Source: Nocardia amikacinitolerans NBRC 108937 (lineage in GTDB: Bacteria > Actinomycetota > Actinomycetes > Mycobacteriales > Mycobacteriaceae). From it: 64,000 nt of DNA. The notes below the pieces were generated by a model that saw only the letters and a list, made by a program, of their open reading frames with translations, did not search any database and was not told the origin of the DNA. The stretch is from contig NZ_BDAU01000011.1 of NCBI RefSeq assembly GCF_001612615.1, forward strand, positions 1 through 64,000, in the 5' to 3' direction. This document shows, one piece after another, positions 8,152 to 15,966 of the stretch (positions within the stretch are counted from its first letter, which is position 1; the number at the start of each line of letters is the position of its first letter). The position numbers were made by a program, and so were the translations under genes.

Positions 8152-9030
8152 TCAACGCAGGCGAAGCGCGCGGATCGCGTTGTCTTTCATGATGTTCGGT
8201 AGCAACGCCGGATCGATCTCGAGCTGGGCGAAGTCGCGGATCCAGCGCTCGGGGGTGATCATCGGGAAGTCGGAACCGAACAGCACCTTGCGTGCGAGCT
8301 GACCGCGGATCGCGCGCACCAGTTGCGCCGGGAAGTACTTCGGCGACCAGCCGGACAGGTCGATGTAGACATTGGCCTTGTGGGTCGCGACCGAGATGGC
8401 CGCGTCCTGCCACGGCACCGACGGGTGGGCCATGATGACGGTGAGGCCGGGGAAATCGGCGGCGACGTCGTCCAGCAGCATCGGGTCGGAATAGCGCAGT
8501 TTGATCCCGCGCCCGCCAGGTAATCCAGCGCCGATACCGGTCTGGCCGGTATGGAAAAGGGCTGGGACGCCGAGACTTTCGATTTCGGCGAACAGTGGAT
8601 AGGCGCTGCGGTCGTTGGGCGCGAAGCCTTGCAGGCTCGGATGGAATTTGAATCCGCGCACCCCGAATTCGGTGACCAGCCTGCGGGCCGCGCGCACCCC
8701 GGCGATCCCGCGCGCGGGGTCGATCGAGGCGAACGGGATCAGCACGTCTCGGTGGGCGGCGGCGGCCGCGGCGAGTTCCTCGTTCGGCAGCGCCGGGTGC
8801 CCGGTCGCGGCCTCGGCGTCGACGGTGAAGACGACGGCGGCCATGCGCGCGGCGCGGTAGCGGGCGGCGAGTTCGTCGACCGTCGGTCGCGGCGGGGTGT
8901 CGGTCTTGAAGTACGCCTCGGCCGCGGTCATCAGTTCGGTGTCGAGGGCCAGGTTGCCGCAGTCGTCGGCGTGGATGTGCGTGTGGACATCGATGGCGGT
9001 GATCGCGTCGAGGTCGATGGCGGTGGTCAC
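8152..9030 (-). CDS. Amidohydrolase-family metal-dependent hydrolase
   Basis: This 292-residue TIM-barrel amidohydrolase (ACMSD-like group) shows the metal set: HTH in DVHTHIH near the start, FKFHPS, LFHTGQTG, IMAHPS and the Asp in FGSDFPMITPE. GTG 9030 is preferred because GAGG lies 8 bp upstream; an ATG at 9063 adds 11 residues but has no RBS. In Rhodococcus jostii a CouO-type amidohydrolase acts on beta-keto aryl-CoA in coumarate catabolism, so a role in aromatic side-chain or ring-derived intermediates is plausible. A decarboxylase is the alternative. It heads the minus-strand set with MFS and porins. Confidence 0.75.
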   Translation of the reverse strand: MTTAIDLDAITAIDVHTHIHADDCGNLALDTELMTAAEAYFKTDTPPRPTVDELAARYRAARMAAVVFTVDAEAATGHPALPNEELAAAAAAHRDVLIPFASIDPARGIAGVRAARRLVTEFGVRGFKFHPSLQGFAPNDRSAYPLFAEIESLGVPALFHTGQTGIGAGLPGGRGIKLRYSDPMLLDDVAADFPGLTVIMAHPSVPWQDAAISVATHKANVYIDLSGWSPKYFPAQLVRAIRGQLARKVLFGSDFPMITPERWIRDFAQLEIDPALLPNIMKDNAIRALRLR

Positions 9031-9074
9031 AGCATTGACCTCGGTCGTCTCGGAGTGGTACACATCTCATCTAT

Positions 9075-9089
9075 ATCAGTAAAGCTGAT
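9075..9089. promoter_or_regulatory. Putative operator ATCAG-N5-CTGAT between amidohydrolase and iclR
   Basis: This perfect inverted repeat (ATCAG, TAAAG, CTGAT) lies in the divergent promoter region, 45 bp upstream of the amidohydrolase GTG and 25 bp upstream of iclR. It matches the site before ech in arms and spacing. IclR autoregulation would fit. Confidence 0.55.
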
Positions 9090-9113
9090 GATTTAACGAA
9101 CGGAGGCGGCAGC

Positions 9114-9884
9114 GTGGCCCGATCCTCGAGCGGCGAGTCCTTGCTGTCGCGTGTGGTGCGCATCTACGAGGCGTTCGGCCCCGATCACCGGGCCGTGACC
9201 CTTTCCGAACTGGCCGAACGCAGTGATCTGCCGCTGGCGACCGCCTCGCGTCTGGTCAACGAGCTGATCGACTACGGCTGGCTGCGCCGGGATGCGCAGC
9301 GGCGGGTGTGCGTCGGGGTGCGGATGTGGGAACTCGCCTCCCGCGCAGCGCCGACCCTCGGCCTGCGCGACGTTGCCTATCCGATCATGGCCGATCTGCA
9401 TGCCGTGGTCGGGCACAGCGTTCAACTGGGCGTGCTGCAGGACCGCGAGGTGCTCTACATCGAACGGCTCTCCGCGCCGCGTGCCGTCCGCAACCGGGTC
9501 CGCGTCGCCGGGCGGCTCCCGCTGCACGCGACCTCGAGCGGGTTGGTTTTGCTCGCGCACGGACCTCGTGAGCTCCAGGAATCGGTGCTGGCGAGCCCGC
9601 TGCGGGCGCTGACGCCACACACCATCACCAGCCCCGATCTGCTGCGCGCGACCCTCGGCGAGATTCGGCGCACCGGCCTTGCCTATTGCCCCGGGTTCGT
9701 CGACGAATGTGCTACGGGTATCGCGGTGCCGGTCCGCGCGGCGGGCGGGCGGATCGTCGCGGCGCTGTCGGTCGTCGTCCCCAACGATGCGTCGGCCAGG
9801 ACCGCGGTTCCGGCTCTCCATGCGGCAGGCCGGGGGATCTCCCGCATGTTCGGCGCCGCGGCTCCGGCGCGCATGGTGGTTTGA
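9114..9884 (+). CDS. IclR-family transcriptional regulator
   Basis: This 256-residue protein has an N-terminal winged helix (VTLSELAERSDLPLATASRLVNELIDYGWL, about 28-57) and a C-terminal IclR ligand-binding domain with the typical LPLHATSSGLVLLAHG and CPGFVDECATGIAVPV blocks. GTG 9114 follows GGAGG (9102-9106). IclR proteins often control aromatic catabolism genes such as pca and cat. Here it is divergent from the amidohydrolase-MFS-porin set and shares a putative operator with the ech promoter, so it probably co-regulates the module. The effector is unknown. Confidence 0.88.
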   Translation: MARSSSGESLLSRVVRIYEAFGPDHRAVTLSELAERSDLPLATASRLVNELIDYGWLRRDAQRRVCVGVRMWELASRAAPTLGLRDVAYPIMADLHAVVGHSVQLGVLQDREVLYIERLSAPRAVRNRVRVAGRLPLHATSSGLVLLAHGPRELQESVLASPLRALTPHTITSPDLLRATLGEIRRTGLAYCPGFVDECATGIAVPVRAAGGRIVAALSVVVPNDASARTAVPALHAAGRGISRMFGAAAPARMVV

Positions 9885-9921
9885 AGGGAGTCGGGCGGCC
9901 GACACGCCACCTGATCTGGGC

Positions 9922-10233
9922 TCAGGGTTGCTCCGCGGTCGCGATGAGTGCGCGCAATGCCGCGAGCTCGGCGTCGAAGGCGCTGCGGCCGGATTCGGTG
10001 ATGGTGACCCAGGTTTTCGGGCGCCCGCCGCCCGTGCTGCGGCGTGCGCTGATCAGTGCGGCGTCCTCGAGGACCTTGAGGTGCCGGTTCAGGTTGCCGT
10101 CGGTGAGCCGCAATTGCTCGCGCAGCACCCCGAATTCCATGGCAACACCCGAGCGCAGCAGCGCGAGGATGCCGAGCCGGATGCGTTGGTGCACGGTGTC
10201 ATCCAGGCCGAGCACGGGATGCGGCTCGCTCAT
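9922..10233 (-). CDS. Winged-helix regulator (MarR/ArsR-like, short)
   Basis: This 103-residue DNA-binding protein has helices around IRLGILALLRSGVAMEFGVLREQLRLTDGNLNRHLKVLEDA and a wing RRSTGGGRPKTWVTITESGR. It matches the short one-domain winged-helix family that pairs with small membrane proteins. It overlaps the preceding membrane gene by 4 bp (ATGA), so the two are translationally coupled. Tandem palindromes at 10791-10834 near the operon start suggest autoregulation. The ligand is unknown. Confidence 0.8.
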   Translation of the reverse strand: MSEPHPVLGLDDTVHQRIRLGILALLRSGVAMEFGVLREQLRLTDGNLNRHLKVLEDAALISARRSTGGGRPKTWVTITESGRSAFDAELAALRALIATAEQP

Positions 10234-10811
10234 GCGCGCGGCCCCGCCTCCGCGCGCAGCAGCTCCACCCCGGCCGCCAGCGCGGCCGCGAGCCCGACGA
10301 CCAGCGCGAGCCAGGCGTAACCGTTCGCGGGGTCGATCAGCCCGACCGCGAGCGATACCGCCATCGTGACGGCCGCGACCGCCGCCGTCGTCGCCGATCG
10401 CAACGCCACCGCGAACACGGCCAGCCCGACCCCGACCGCCAGCCATGGCGCGATGATCGCCCATTCGCCGCGGTACACCCAGCCGATCCCCGTGGCGGTC
10501 ACCGCCATCGCGACCGAGGTCAGCGCGACGGCCATACCGCGCCCGTCCGGCACTTGCACCGGCCTGCGCAGGAAGTACCACGCACAGACCACCACGCCTA
10601 TCGGTGTGACCACGATCCAGTACCACTGGGCGCCGTTGTGCCGATCGAGCAGTAGTGCCGCGGGCACCGAGGCGAGCACGCTCACCGTCACCCACAGCAG
10701 CGGAAACCACATGGGAGCGGCCAACGCCCAACCCCGCCTGGTCAGCGTCTCCATGTCGCCGAGGAGCCGAGCGGCCCCTGCAGCCGAATTACTTTGTGAT
10801 GCAGAGTTCAT
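10230..10811 (-). CDS. Hypothetical membrane protein, co-operonic with a regulator
   Basis: This protein of about 193 residues has five to six hydrophobic segments (first around WFPLLWVTVSVLASVPAAL, last around LALVVGLAAALAAGVELL) and no recognised family. The start is uncertain: ATG 10811 has GGAGG only 1 bp away; ATG 10754 would leave both upstream palindromes non-coding; an ATG at 10856 is also open. It is coupled by a 4-bp overlap to the winged-helix regulator. Such pairs often act as sensor or target membrane proteins, but no function can be assigned. Confidence 0.65.
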   Translation of the reverse strand: MNSASQSNSAAGAARLLGDMETLTRRGWALAAPMWFPLLWVTVSVLASVPAALLLDRHNGAQWYWIVVTPIGVVVCAWYFLRRPVQVPDGRGMAVALTSVAMAVTATGIGWVYRGEWAIIAPWLAVGVGLAVFAVALRSATTAAVAAVTMAVSLAVGLIDPANGYAWLALVVGLAAALAAGVELLRAEAGPRA

Positions 10812-10834
10812 GCCTCCACTTTGCATCGCAAAGT
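10791..10834. promoter_or_regulatory. Tandem palindromic operator
   Basis: A perfect palindrome, ACTTTGC-ATC-GCAAAGT, is at 10818-10834. A degenerate copy, ACTTTGT-GAT-GCAGAGT (5 of 7 pairs), is at 10791-10807. Centre-to-centre spacing is 27 bp. They cover the start region of the membrane protein gene and are the obvious target of the coupled winged-helix regulator. Confidence 0.65.
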
Positions 10835-10892
10835 ATGGCGTCGCAAGACTTTTCAACCCCGCTTGACCGCCGCGTCTTTGCGTGGAGTGGTG

Positions 10893-12230
10893 TCAGTTGG
10901 TGGGGCAGCTTTGGTGGAGGTGGTCGATGGTGGTGGTGATGGTGTGGGCGAGGAGGTCGAGGTCGGGGGTGGTGTCGTAGTCGCCGGTGATGCCGAAGCC
11001 GAGGTGGTCGCGGTAGCTCAGGATCGCGATGGCGGTGCGCAGCCGCATCGCGATGGGTGCGTAGGGAAACATTTCCAGGACTTCGTGGCCGTGGAGCCGC
11101 AGGGGGCGGGTGGGGCCGGGGACGTTGGTGGCCAGTCCGGCGATGCTGTGTTGCGGAAAGCGCAGGGCGGTGCGCACCGCCCAGGCCAGGGGTGCGAAGG
11201 GCACCCATTTGGCAAGCGACAGAATCGAATTCGCCGCGCCCGCTTCGCCGCTGGCCTTATGCCTTTTCAGGCGCTGGTGCACGGTGCGCAGTTGGTCGAG
11301 GGGGTCGTCGAGTTCGATCGGCAGTTGCGGCAGCATCGCCGAGACCCGGTTGTCGAGCACGCCGTCGGCGGCGGTGGTGCGCACCGACACCGGTGCCAGG
11401 ATCCGGACGGTCTCGGTGTCGGGTTCCTCGTCGCGTGCGAGCAGCATCGCCCGGAACGCGGCGGTCACCGCGGCGAGCGCGACGTCGTTGACGGTCACAT
11501 CGAACGCGGCGCCGATCTGTTTGACCTGGGCGAGCGATACCCGCGCGACGCTGTAGCGGCGTTGGCGGCCGATCGGTCCGGTCAGTGAGGACCCGCTTTC
11601 GGGCACGATCGCGTTCCACGCCAGCGGAGCCGCCGCGCGCACCGTGCGCAGCAGCGCGGCCGGCGCCTGAACTGGCAGCCGCAGGCCGTCGGCGAGCATC
11701 GCCCGCCAGTCGCGGCCACCGTTGCCGTCTGTCTTCTCGCGGTTCGGCGTCGGGGTAGCGGAGGTCGGGTCGCAGAAGCGTTGGAACAGCGAGATGCCCG
11801 AGACGCCGTCGAGCATGCTGTGGTGGGCGGTGACGATCAACGCCCACCGGTCCCCGTCGAGGTGCTCGACAACGGTGGCGCGCCACAGCGGGTGATCGCG
11901 GTCGAGGCGCTGTTCCATGACGGTGGCCACCATCTCCCACAGCGCCGCCTCGTCGCATGGCTGCGGCAGCGCCGCCCAGCGCAGGTGGTGGCCGATATCG
12001 AAGTGCGGGTCGTCGACCCACTGTGGGGCGCGCAGGTCCAAGGGCGCCCGTTGCAGTCGCTGGCGCAGTCGCGGGTTCACGTCGATCCGCTCGGTCATCC
12101 GGTCGGTGAATTCCGCACGCGGGCCGGGACTTCCGCGCAGGATCGCCACCGCGCCGATGCCGAGGTTGACGTGTTGATCGATGTCTTCGAGTTCCATGAA
12201 TCCCGAATCCAACGGACCGAGCTCACTCAT
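10893..12230 (-). CDS. Wax ester synthase / diacylglycerol acyltransferase (WS/DGAT)
   Basis: This 445-residue acyltransferase is of normal family length. It carries the catalytic HHSMLDG motif (His136, His137, Asp141, Gly142) in an N-terminal domain that starts with PLDSGFMELED, and the C-terminal DUF1298-like half with NVPGP and FPYAPIAMRLRTAI blocks. These enzymes join acyl-CoA to diacylglycerol or a fatty alcohol to build storage triglyceride or wax esters, a hallmark of mycolic-acid actinomycetes. It appears monocistronic. Which of the several paralogues usual in such genomes this is cannot be said. Confidence 0.9.
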   Translation of the reverse strand: MSELGPLDSGFMELEDIDQHVNLGIGAVAILRGSPGPRAEFTDRMTERIDVNPRLRQRLQRAPLDLRAPQWVDDPHFDIGHHLRWAALPQPCDEAALWEMVATVMEQRLDRDHPLWRATVVEHLDGDRWALIVTAHHSMLDGVSGISLFQRFCDPTSATPTPNREKTDGNGGRDWRAMLADGLRLPVQAPAALLRTVRAAAPLAWNAIVPESGSSLTGPIGRQRRYSVARVSLAQVKQIGAAFDVTVNDVALAAVTAAFRAMLLARDEEPDTETVRILAPVSVRTTAADGVLDNRVSAMLPQLPIELDDPLDQLRTVHQRLKRHKASGEAGAANSILSLAKWVPFAPLAWAVRTALRFPQHSIAGLATNVPGPTRPLRLHGHEVLEMFPYAPIAMRLRTAIAILSYRDHLGFGITGDYDTTPDLDLLAHTITTTIDHLHQSCPTN

Positions 12231-12446
12231 CCGATCATCCCATCTCGATCTGGTCTCTCGTGGTTCACGCCTTGCGTACCCGCTCGGCGCGATCCAACCC
12301 GGTTCGGCGAATCGGCGTTGTCGCGGAGCAGTCGTCAGCGATCGGCTGGCTCGACCCAGCGGCGCAGAGCGTCGACGGTGGTCTCTGGGGAGGTGTTGAA
12401 ACAGAATCGGATCCCCGGGGCGATCTCGGTGACGACGTTCACGAGA

Positions 12447-13179
12447 CGCTCCAGGCAGGTTCCGGGGTTGCGGCGCGAGGAAGTCGCTCAGCTGGCCGGC
12501 CTCAGCGTCGACTACATCGTCAGGCTCGAGCAGGGGCGTGGCCCCAAACCGTCCGATCAGGTGCTCGGCGCACTGTCTCGGGCGCTGCGATTGAGCGAGC
12601 CCGACCGCGATCTGATCTTCCGGCTCGCCGGATCCGAACCACCGCAGGCCGGGCGCATTCCCATGCTGATCCGGCCCAGCGTCCTGCGTCTACTGGACCG
12701 CATGGCGGACCTGCCAGCCCTCGTATTGTCCGCCAAATCCGATGTCTTGGCTTGGAATTCGCTGGCAGCAGCGCTCTTCGGCGACTTCTCCACGCGTCCG
12801 CCCGCCCAGCGCAACATCATGTGGCAGCGCTTTCTCGGCACTGGTCTCGGCCCAGTGGTATGACGCCGGAAGAGGAAGCTGCGAATGCCGTCGACTGCGT
12901 CGGCTGTCTGCGCACGGTGCAGGCCAGGTACCCGAAAGACCCGGGTCTCGCCCATCTGACGACGAACTTCGTTCCGGCAGCGCACGATTCGACGAGCTGT
13001 GGCGAGCGGGGCGCTCCGGACGGTTGCGCAGCCTCAGCAAAACCATCGCACACCCCGAACTTGGAACCCTCACCCTCGACTGCGACGCCCTGCTGGTGCC
13101 CGCGCCGCAGCGCTCGGCGGTCCCGACCTCCGTATACCTCGATGACTCCCACTCGAAGACACCGCCGGGAAAAGATTGA
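12447..13179 (+). pseudogene. Decayed XRE/MmyB-like transcriptional regulator
   Basis: The reading frame begins abruptly with RRSRQVPGLRREEVAQLAG, the HTH signature of the XRE-MmyB family, and continues through RLEQGRGPKPSDQVLGALSR and the ligand domain to WQRFLGTGLG. A stop follows at 12863. The similarity then continues in a second frame (EEEAANAVDCV...YPKDPGLAHLTTNF) and a third (ARFDELWRAG...HPELGTLTLDCDALLVP, to 13179). Two frameshifts and a missing N-terminal turn-helix start mark it as a pseudogene. Intact relatives are about 280 residues. Frame changes fall near 12860 and 12980. Confidence 0.8.
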
Positions 13180-13180
13180 C

Positions 13181-13545
13181 ATGAAGACCGAAGGCATCGA
13201 AGCCGTGTTCCTGGAGACGCACACGAGACGAATATCGCTACCCTGCAACAGCTCTCGACACTAGCGCCGGGATCAACGCTGGCCATGACGTTCATGCTGC
13301 CACTCGAAGCCATCGGCGCCGAGGAGCAGCAGATGCGCCGGTTCGCCGAGCGGGGCGCCCGCGCCTCGGGTACTCCGTTCGTCAGCTTCTTCCGTCCCGA
13401 CGAAGTCGTTGCGCTGGCGGAGGAGTCGGGTTTCGCTGTTGCCGAACACATTTCGCACGAGGAACTGATTCGCCGCTACTTCGCCGACCACACCGACGGG
13501 CTGCGACCGGCGGAGTCGGAGCAGATGCTGGTGGTACGCACCTGA
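13181..13545 (+). pseudogene. C-terminal fragment of a class I SAM-dependent methyltransferase
   Basis: The frame ending at 13545 reads TNIATLQQLSTLAPGSTLAMTF followed by GARASGTPFVSFF and ADHTDGLRPAESEQMLV. This is the tail of the actinobacterial COG3315-type methyltransferase family (normally about 280-300 residues). An upstream stretch in another frame (EGIEAVFLETHT) appears to join it by a frameshift near 13220. The SAM-binding N-terminus is absent, so it cannot be active. It directly follows the decayed MmyB-like gene, a pairing often seen intact in actinomycetes. Confidence 0.75.
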
Positions 13546-13563
13546 TCCTCGGTGATCGGAGCC

Positions 13564-13591
13564 GCGGGCGGTCGCTCGATTCGCCGCCCGC
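13564..13591 (+). terminator. Hairpin after the methyltransferase fragment
   Basis: Arms GCGGGCGG (13564-13571) and CCGCCCGC (13584-13591) with a 12-base loop lie 18 bp beyond the stop. There is no T-run. Confidence 0.4.
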
Positions 13592-13675
13592 ACGCGCGAG
13601 CCCGGCGAATGCCATAGCGCTGCCGGCCCCGCGGCGACGATTCGCTGCCTGACCGGCAGGTTATCCCGCTCACAA

Positions 13676-13698
13676 AATTGGTATCCGGGATGAGAATT
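13676..13698. promoter_or_regulatory. NsrR box (11-1-11 inverted repeat)
   Basis: Arms AATTGGTATCC (13676-13686) and GGATGAGAATT (13688-13698) flank G13687; 8 of 11 positions pair. The AA...TT ends and 11-1-11 layout match the known Streptomyces NsrR sites. It lies 16 bp upstream of the nsrR start and probably overlaps the promoter, so it would repress both nsrR and hmp. Confidence 0.65.
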
Positions 13699-13714
13699 AT
13701 CGTAGGTTCGGGGC

Positions 13715-14185
13715 ATGCAACTCACCCGGTTCACCGACCTCGGACTTCGAGTCGTCATGCGGCTCGCCGTGGTCGGCGACGGTGATCGTCCCGGTAGCCG
13801 AGAGATCGCCGACGAGCTGGCGGTGTCCTACGCCCACGTGGCGAAAGTGATCACCCGGCTCGGCGAACTCGGCGTCGTCGACGCGCGCCGCGGGCGCAGC
13901 GGCGGTCTGGCGATCACCGAACTCGGCCGCACGGCCTCGGTCGGCTGGTTGGTGCGGCGCCTCGAGGGCGAGGCCGAGGTGGTCGAATGCGACGGGGCCA
14001 CTCCGTGTCCGCTGCGGTCGGGGTGTCTGCTGCGTTCGGCGTTGCGTCGCGCCCAGGAGGCCTTCTTCGAGTCTCTGGACACGATCACCATCGAGGATCT
14101 GACCCGAACGCCCACGCGCACAGTACTTCTCGCCCTGCCCAGGGCGGGCACCGACTTCCCCCTTTCAACGACGAATGGAGAATGA
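13715..14185 (+). CDS. nsrR: Rrf2-family nitric-oxide-sensing repressor NsrR
   Basis: This 156-residue Rrf2 protein begins MQLTRFTDLGLRVVMRLA and has the winged helix DELAVSYAHVAKVITRLGELGVV. The cluster cysteines are Cys92, Cys98 and Cys104 (C-x5-C-x5-C), in almost the same positions as the 4Fe-4S ligands of Streptomyces NsrR. NO destroys the cluster and relieves repression. Only 1 bp separates its stop from the hmp start, so both form one operon under the upstream 11-1-11 box. NsrR is strongly supported by the partner gene and the cysteine spacing. Confidence 0.88.
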   Translation: MQLTRFTDLGLRVVMRLAVVGDGDRPGSREIADELAVSYAHVAKVITRLGELGVVDARRGRSGGLAITELGRTASVGWLVRRLEGEAEVVECDGATPCPLRSGCLLRSALRRAQEAFFESLDTITIEDLTRTPTRTVLLALPRAGTDFPLSTTNGE

Positions 14186-14186
14186 C

Positions 14187-15410
14187 ATGCTCTCGGCTGC
14201 CGCGAAGGAGACCATCCGCGCGACCCTGCCCGCGGTGGGTGCCGCGATCGGCGACATCACGACGTTGTTCTATCGCAAGATGTTCGCCGCCCATCCCGAA
14301 CTCGAGCGTGATCTGTTCAACCGCGGCAACCAGAAGCAGGGCGGTCAGCAGAAGGCGCTCGCCGGTGCCATCGCCGCGTTCGCCGCGTTGCAGCTGGAAC
14401 CCGATCAGGCGCGGGTGGATCTGATCCTGTCGCGGATCGCGAACAAGCACGCCTCCTTGGGGATTCAGCCCGCCCAGTATCAGATCGTGCACACCTACCT
14501 GTTCGAGGCCATCGTGGAGGTTCTCGGTGACGCGGTGACCGCCGAGGTCGCCGCGGCGTGGGACGAGCTGTATTGGCTGATGGCCGAGACGTTGATCGCG
14601 ATGGAGGCCGGGCTCTATCGGGCCGCGGGTGTGGGCGACGGTGATGTGTGGCGGCAGGTGCGGGTGCGGGAGCGTCGCCAGGAATCGGCGGATGCGGTCT
14701 CGTTCGTGCTGACCTCTCTCGACGGTGCTGCGTTGCCGTCGTTCGCGCCGGGGCAGTACCTGTCGGTGGGTGTGCACCTGGCCGACGGCGCCCGCCAGAT
14801 CCGCCAGTACAGCCTGTCCTCGGCGCCGTCGAGCGGGGATTGGCGCATCACCGTCAAGCGGGTCGATGCCCACACCTTGCCCGACGGTTCGGTCGCCCCG
14901 GCCGGAGAGGTGTCGAATTTCTTGTACCGCAACGTCTTCGAGGGCGACGTTCTCGACGTGACCACCCCGTTCGGTGATCTGGTCCTGCAAGACGACGACG
15001 CGCCGCTGCTGCTGATCTCCGCCGGCATCGGATGCACCCCGATGATGGGCATGCTCAGCCACCTCGCCGACACCGCCGACTCGCGTTCGATCTCGGTCAT
15101 CCACGCCGATCGCGCACCCGCCAGCCATGCTCATCGCGCCGAGTTGGCTGAACTGGTCGACCGCCTGCCGTTCGCGGTCATGCACCGCTGGTATGAGGAT
15201 CTCGGTGCCCGCCGCCCCGAGAACGGACTCCGCGAAGGCCGCGCCGACCTCGGCGAGATCACCATCGCCGAAGGAACCCACGTATACCTTTGCGGGCCAC
15301 TGCCTTTCATGCTCGGCATGCGAGAGGCACTGCTGGGCAAGGGCGTAGCGGCCGACCACATTCACTACGAGGTCTTCGGCCCCGACAGCTGGGCGGCCAC
15401 CCCAGCCTAG
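14187..15410 (+). CDS. hmp: Flavohaemoglobin / nitric oxide dioxygenase
   Basis: This 407-residue protein has a globin domain (1-140) with distal TyrB10 (Tyr29), the Gln-rich E-helix GGQQKAL and the proximal His88 in NKHASLGI. The FAD domain has the RQYSLSSAP motif, and the NAD domain has GIGCTPMMGML and the C-terminal HYEVFGP. It oxidises NO to nitrate with O2 and NADH in the cytosol. ATG 14187 is chosen because GGAG lies 6 bp upstream; an ATG at 14175 overlaps nsrR and has no RBS. It is co-transcribed with nsrR, a classical NO-detoxification unit. Confidence 0.93.
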   Translation: MLSAAAKETIRATLPAVGAAIGDITTLFYRKMFAAHPELERDLFNRGNQKQGGQQKALAGAIAAFAALQLEPDQARVDLILSRIANKHASLGIQPAQYQIVHTYLFEAIVEVLGDAVTAEVAAAWDELYWLMAETLIAMEAGLYRAAGVGDGDVWRQVRVRERRQESADAVSFVLTSLDGAALPSFAPGQYLSVGVHLADGARQIRQYSLSSAPSSGDWRITVKRVDAHTLPDGSVAPAGEVSNFLYRNVFEGDVLDVTTPFGDLVLQDDDAPLLLISAGIGCTPMMGMLSHLADTADSRSISVIHADRAPASHAHRAELAELVDRLPFAVMHRWYEDLGARRPENGLREGRADLGEITIAEGTHVYLCGPLPFMLGMREALLGKGVAADHIHYEVFGPDSWAATPA

Positions 15411-15453
15411 CCCGCACCCGGTTCCGCGCCCTGGACCGGCGGAGCGTCGCCGA

Positions 15454-15771
15454 CTACCGCGCCCGCCGTTCCAGGCGCAGACCGAGTCGCGTGCCGAGGA
15501 AGCCGAACAGACCACCGGCGACGGTCGGGGCCGCGAGCAGGCCGATCCACAGCCAGCGGGTCGGCCACATCTTCGCGGCCATCTCGCCGTACCTCGAGTC
15601 GTCACCCGGTTCGTAGCTCGCGTAGTAGCAGCTGACCGAGTTCGGCCCGACCTGCCACCACAAGGCGAACACCGCCACCGCCACGAGCCCGCACAGGAAT
15701 CCGAGCAGGGTGGTGGCGCGCACGGTCGAACCCGTCGATCGCTTCCACTTGTCCGTCATAGTGACAGTCAA
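15454..15771 (-). CDS. Small membrane protein, unknown
   Basis: This 105-residue protein has two clear membrane segments (TTLLGFLCGLVAVAVFALWW and WLWIGLLAAPTVAGGLFGFLG) separated by a loop with one Cys and several Tyr (SVSCYYASYEPGDDSRYGE). The ends are basic. No family is recognised. It could start at ATG 15771 or 15759; neither has a good RBS. It converges with hmp. Confidence 0.55.
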   Translation of the reverse strand: MTVTMTDKWKRSTGSTVRATTLLGFLCGLVAVAVFALWWQVGPNSVSCYYASYEPGDDSRYGEMAAKMWPTRWLWIGLLAAPTVAGGLFGFLGTRLGLRLERRAR

Positions 15772-15966
15772 GCCGATTGGGACCGCGCGCGTTGGCGGCC
15801 CCGCGCACAGCCAGTCCGCCGCCGCGCAGGTGCGGGGCCACGCCGACGAATTGATGTAGGCCTCGTCCGGGTGGTCGGGGGAGCGGAAGCCGGCGAGGAA
15901 TCATCTCGAACCACCACGTTCGGCCCGATCCACCCGCTCGCGGCAGGCGACAGCGATACTTTCTGG

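Noticed and set aside
5099..13283. About 25 bases (CACTAGC, CCGGGAT, AACGC) nearly shared between 5099-5125 and 13259-13283.
   Set aside because: One copy is inside a coding remnant and the other in low-complexity repeats; with a 2-base gap the match is near chance for a window this size.
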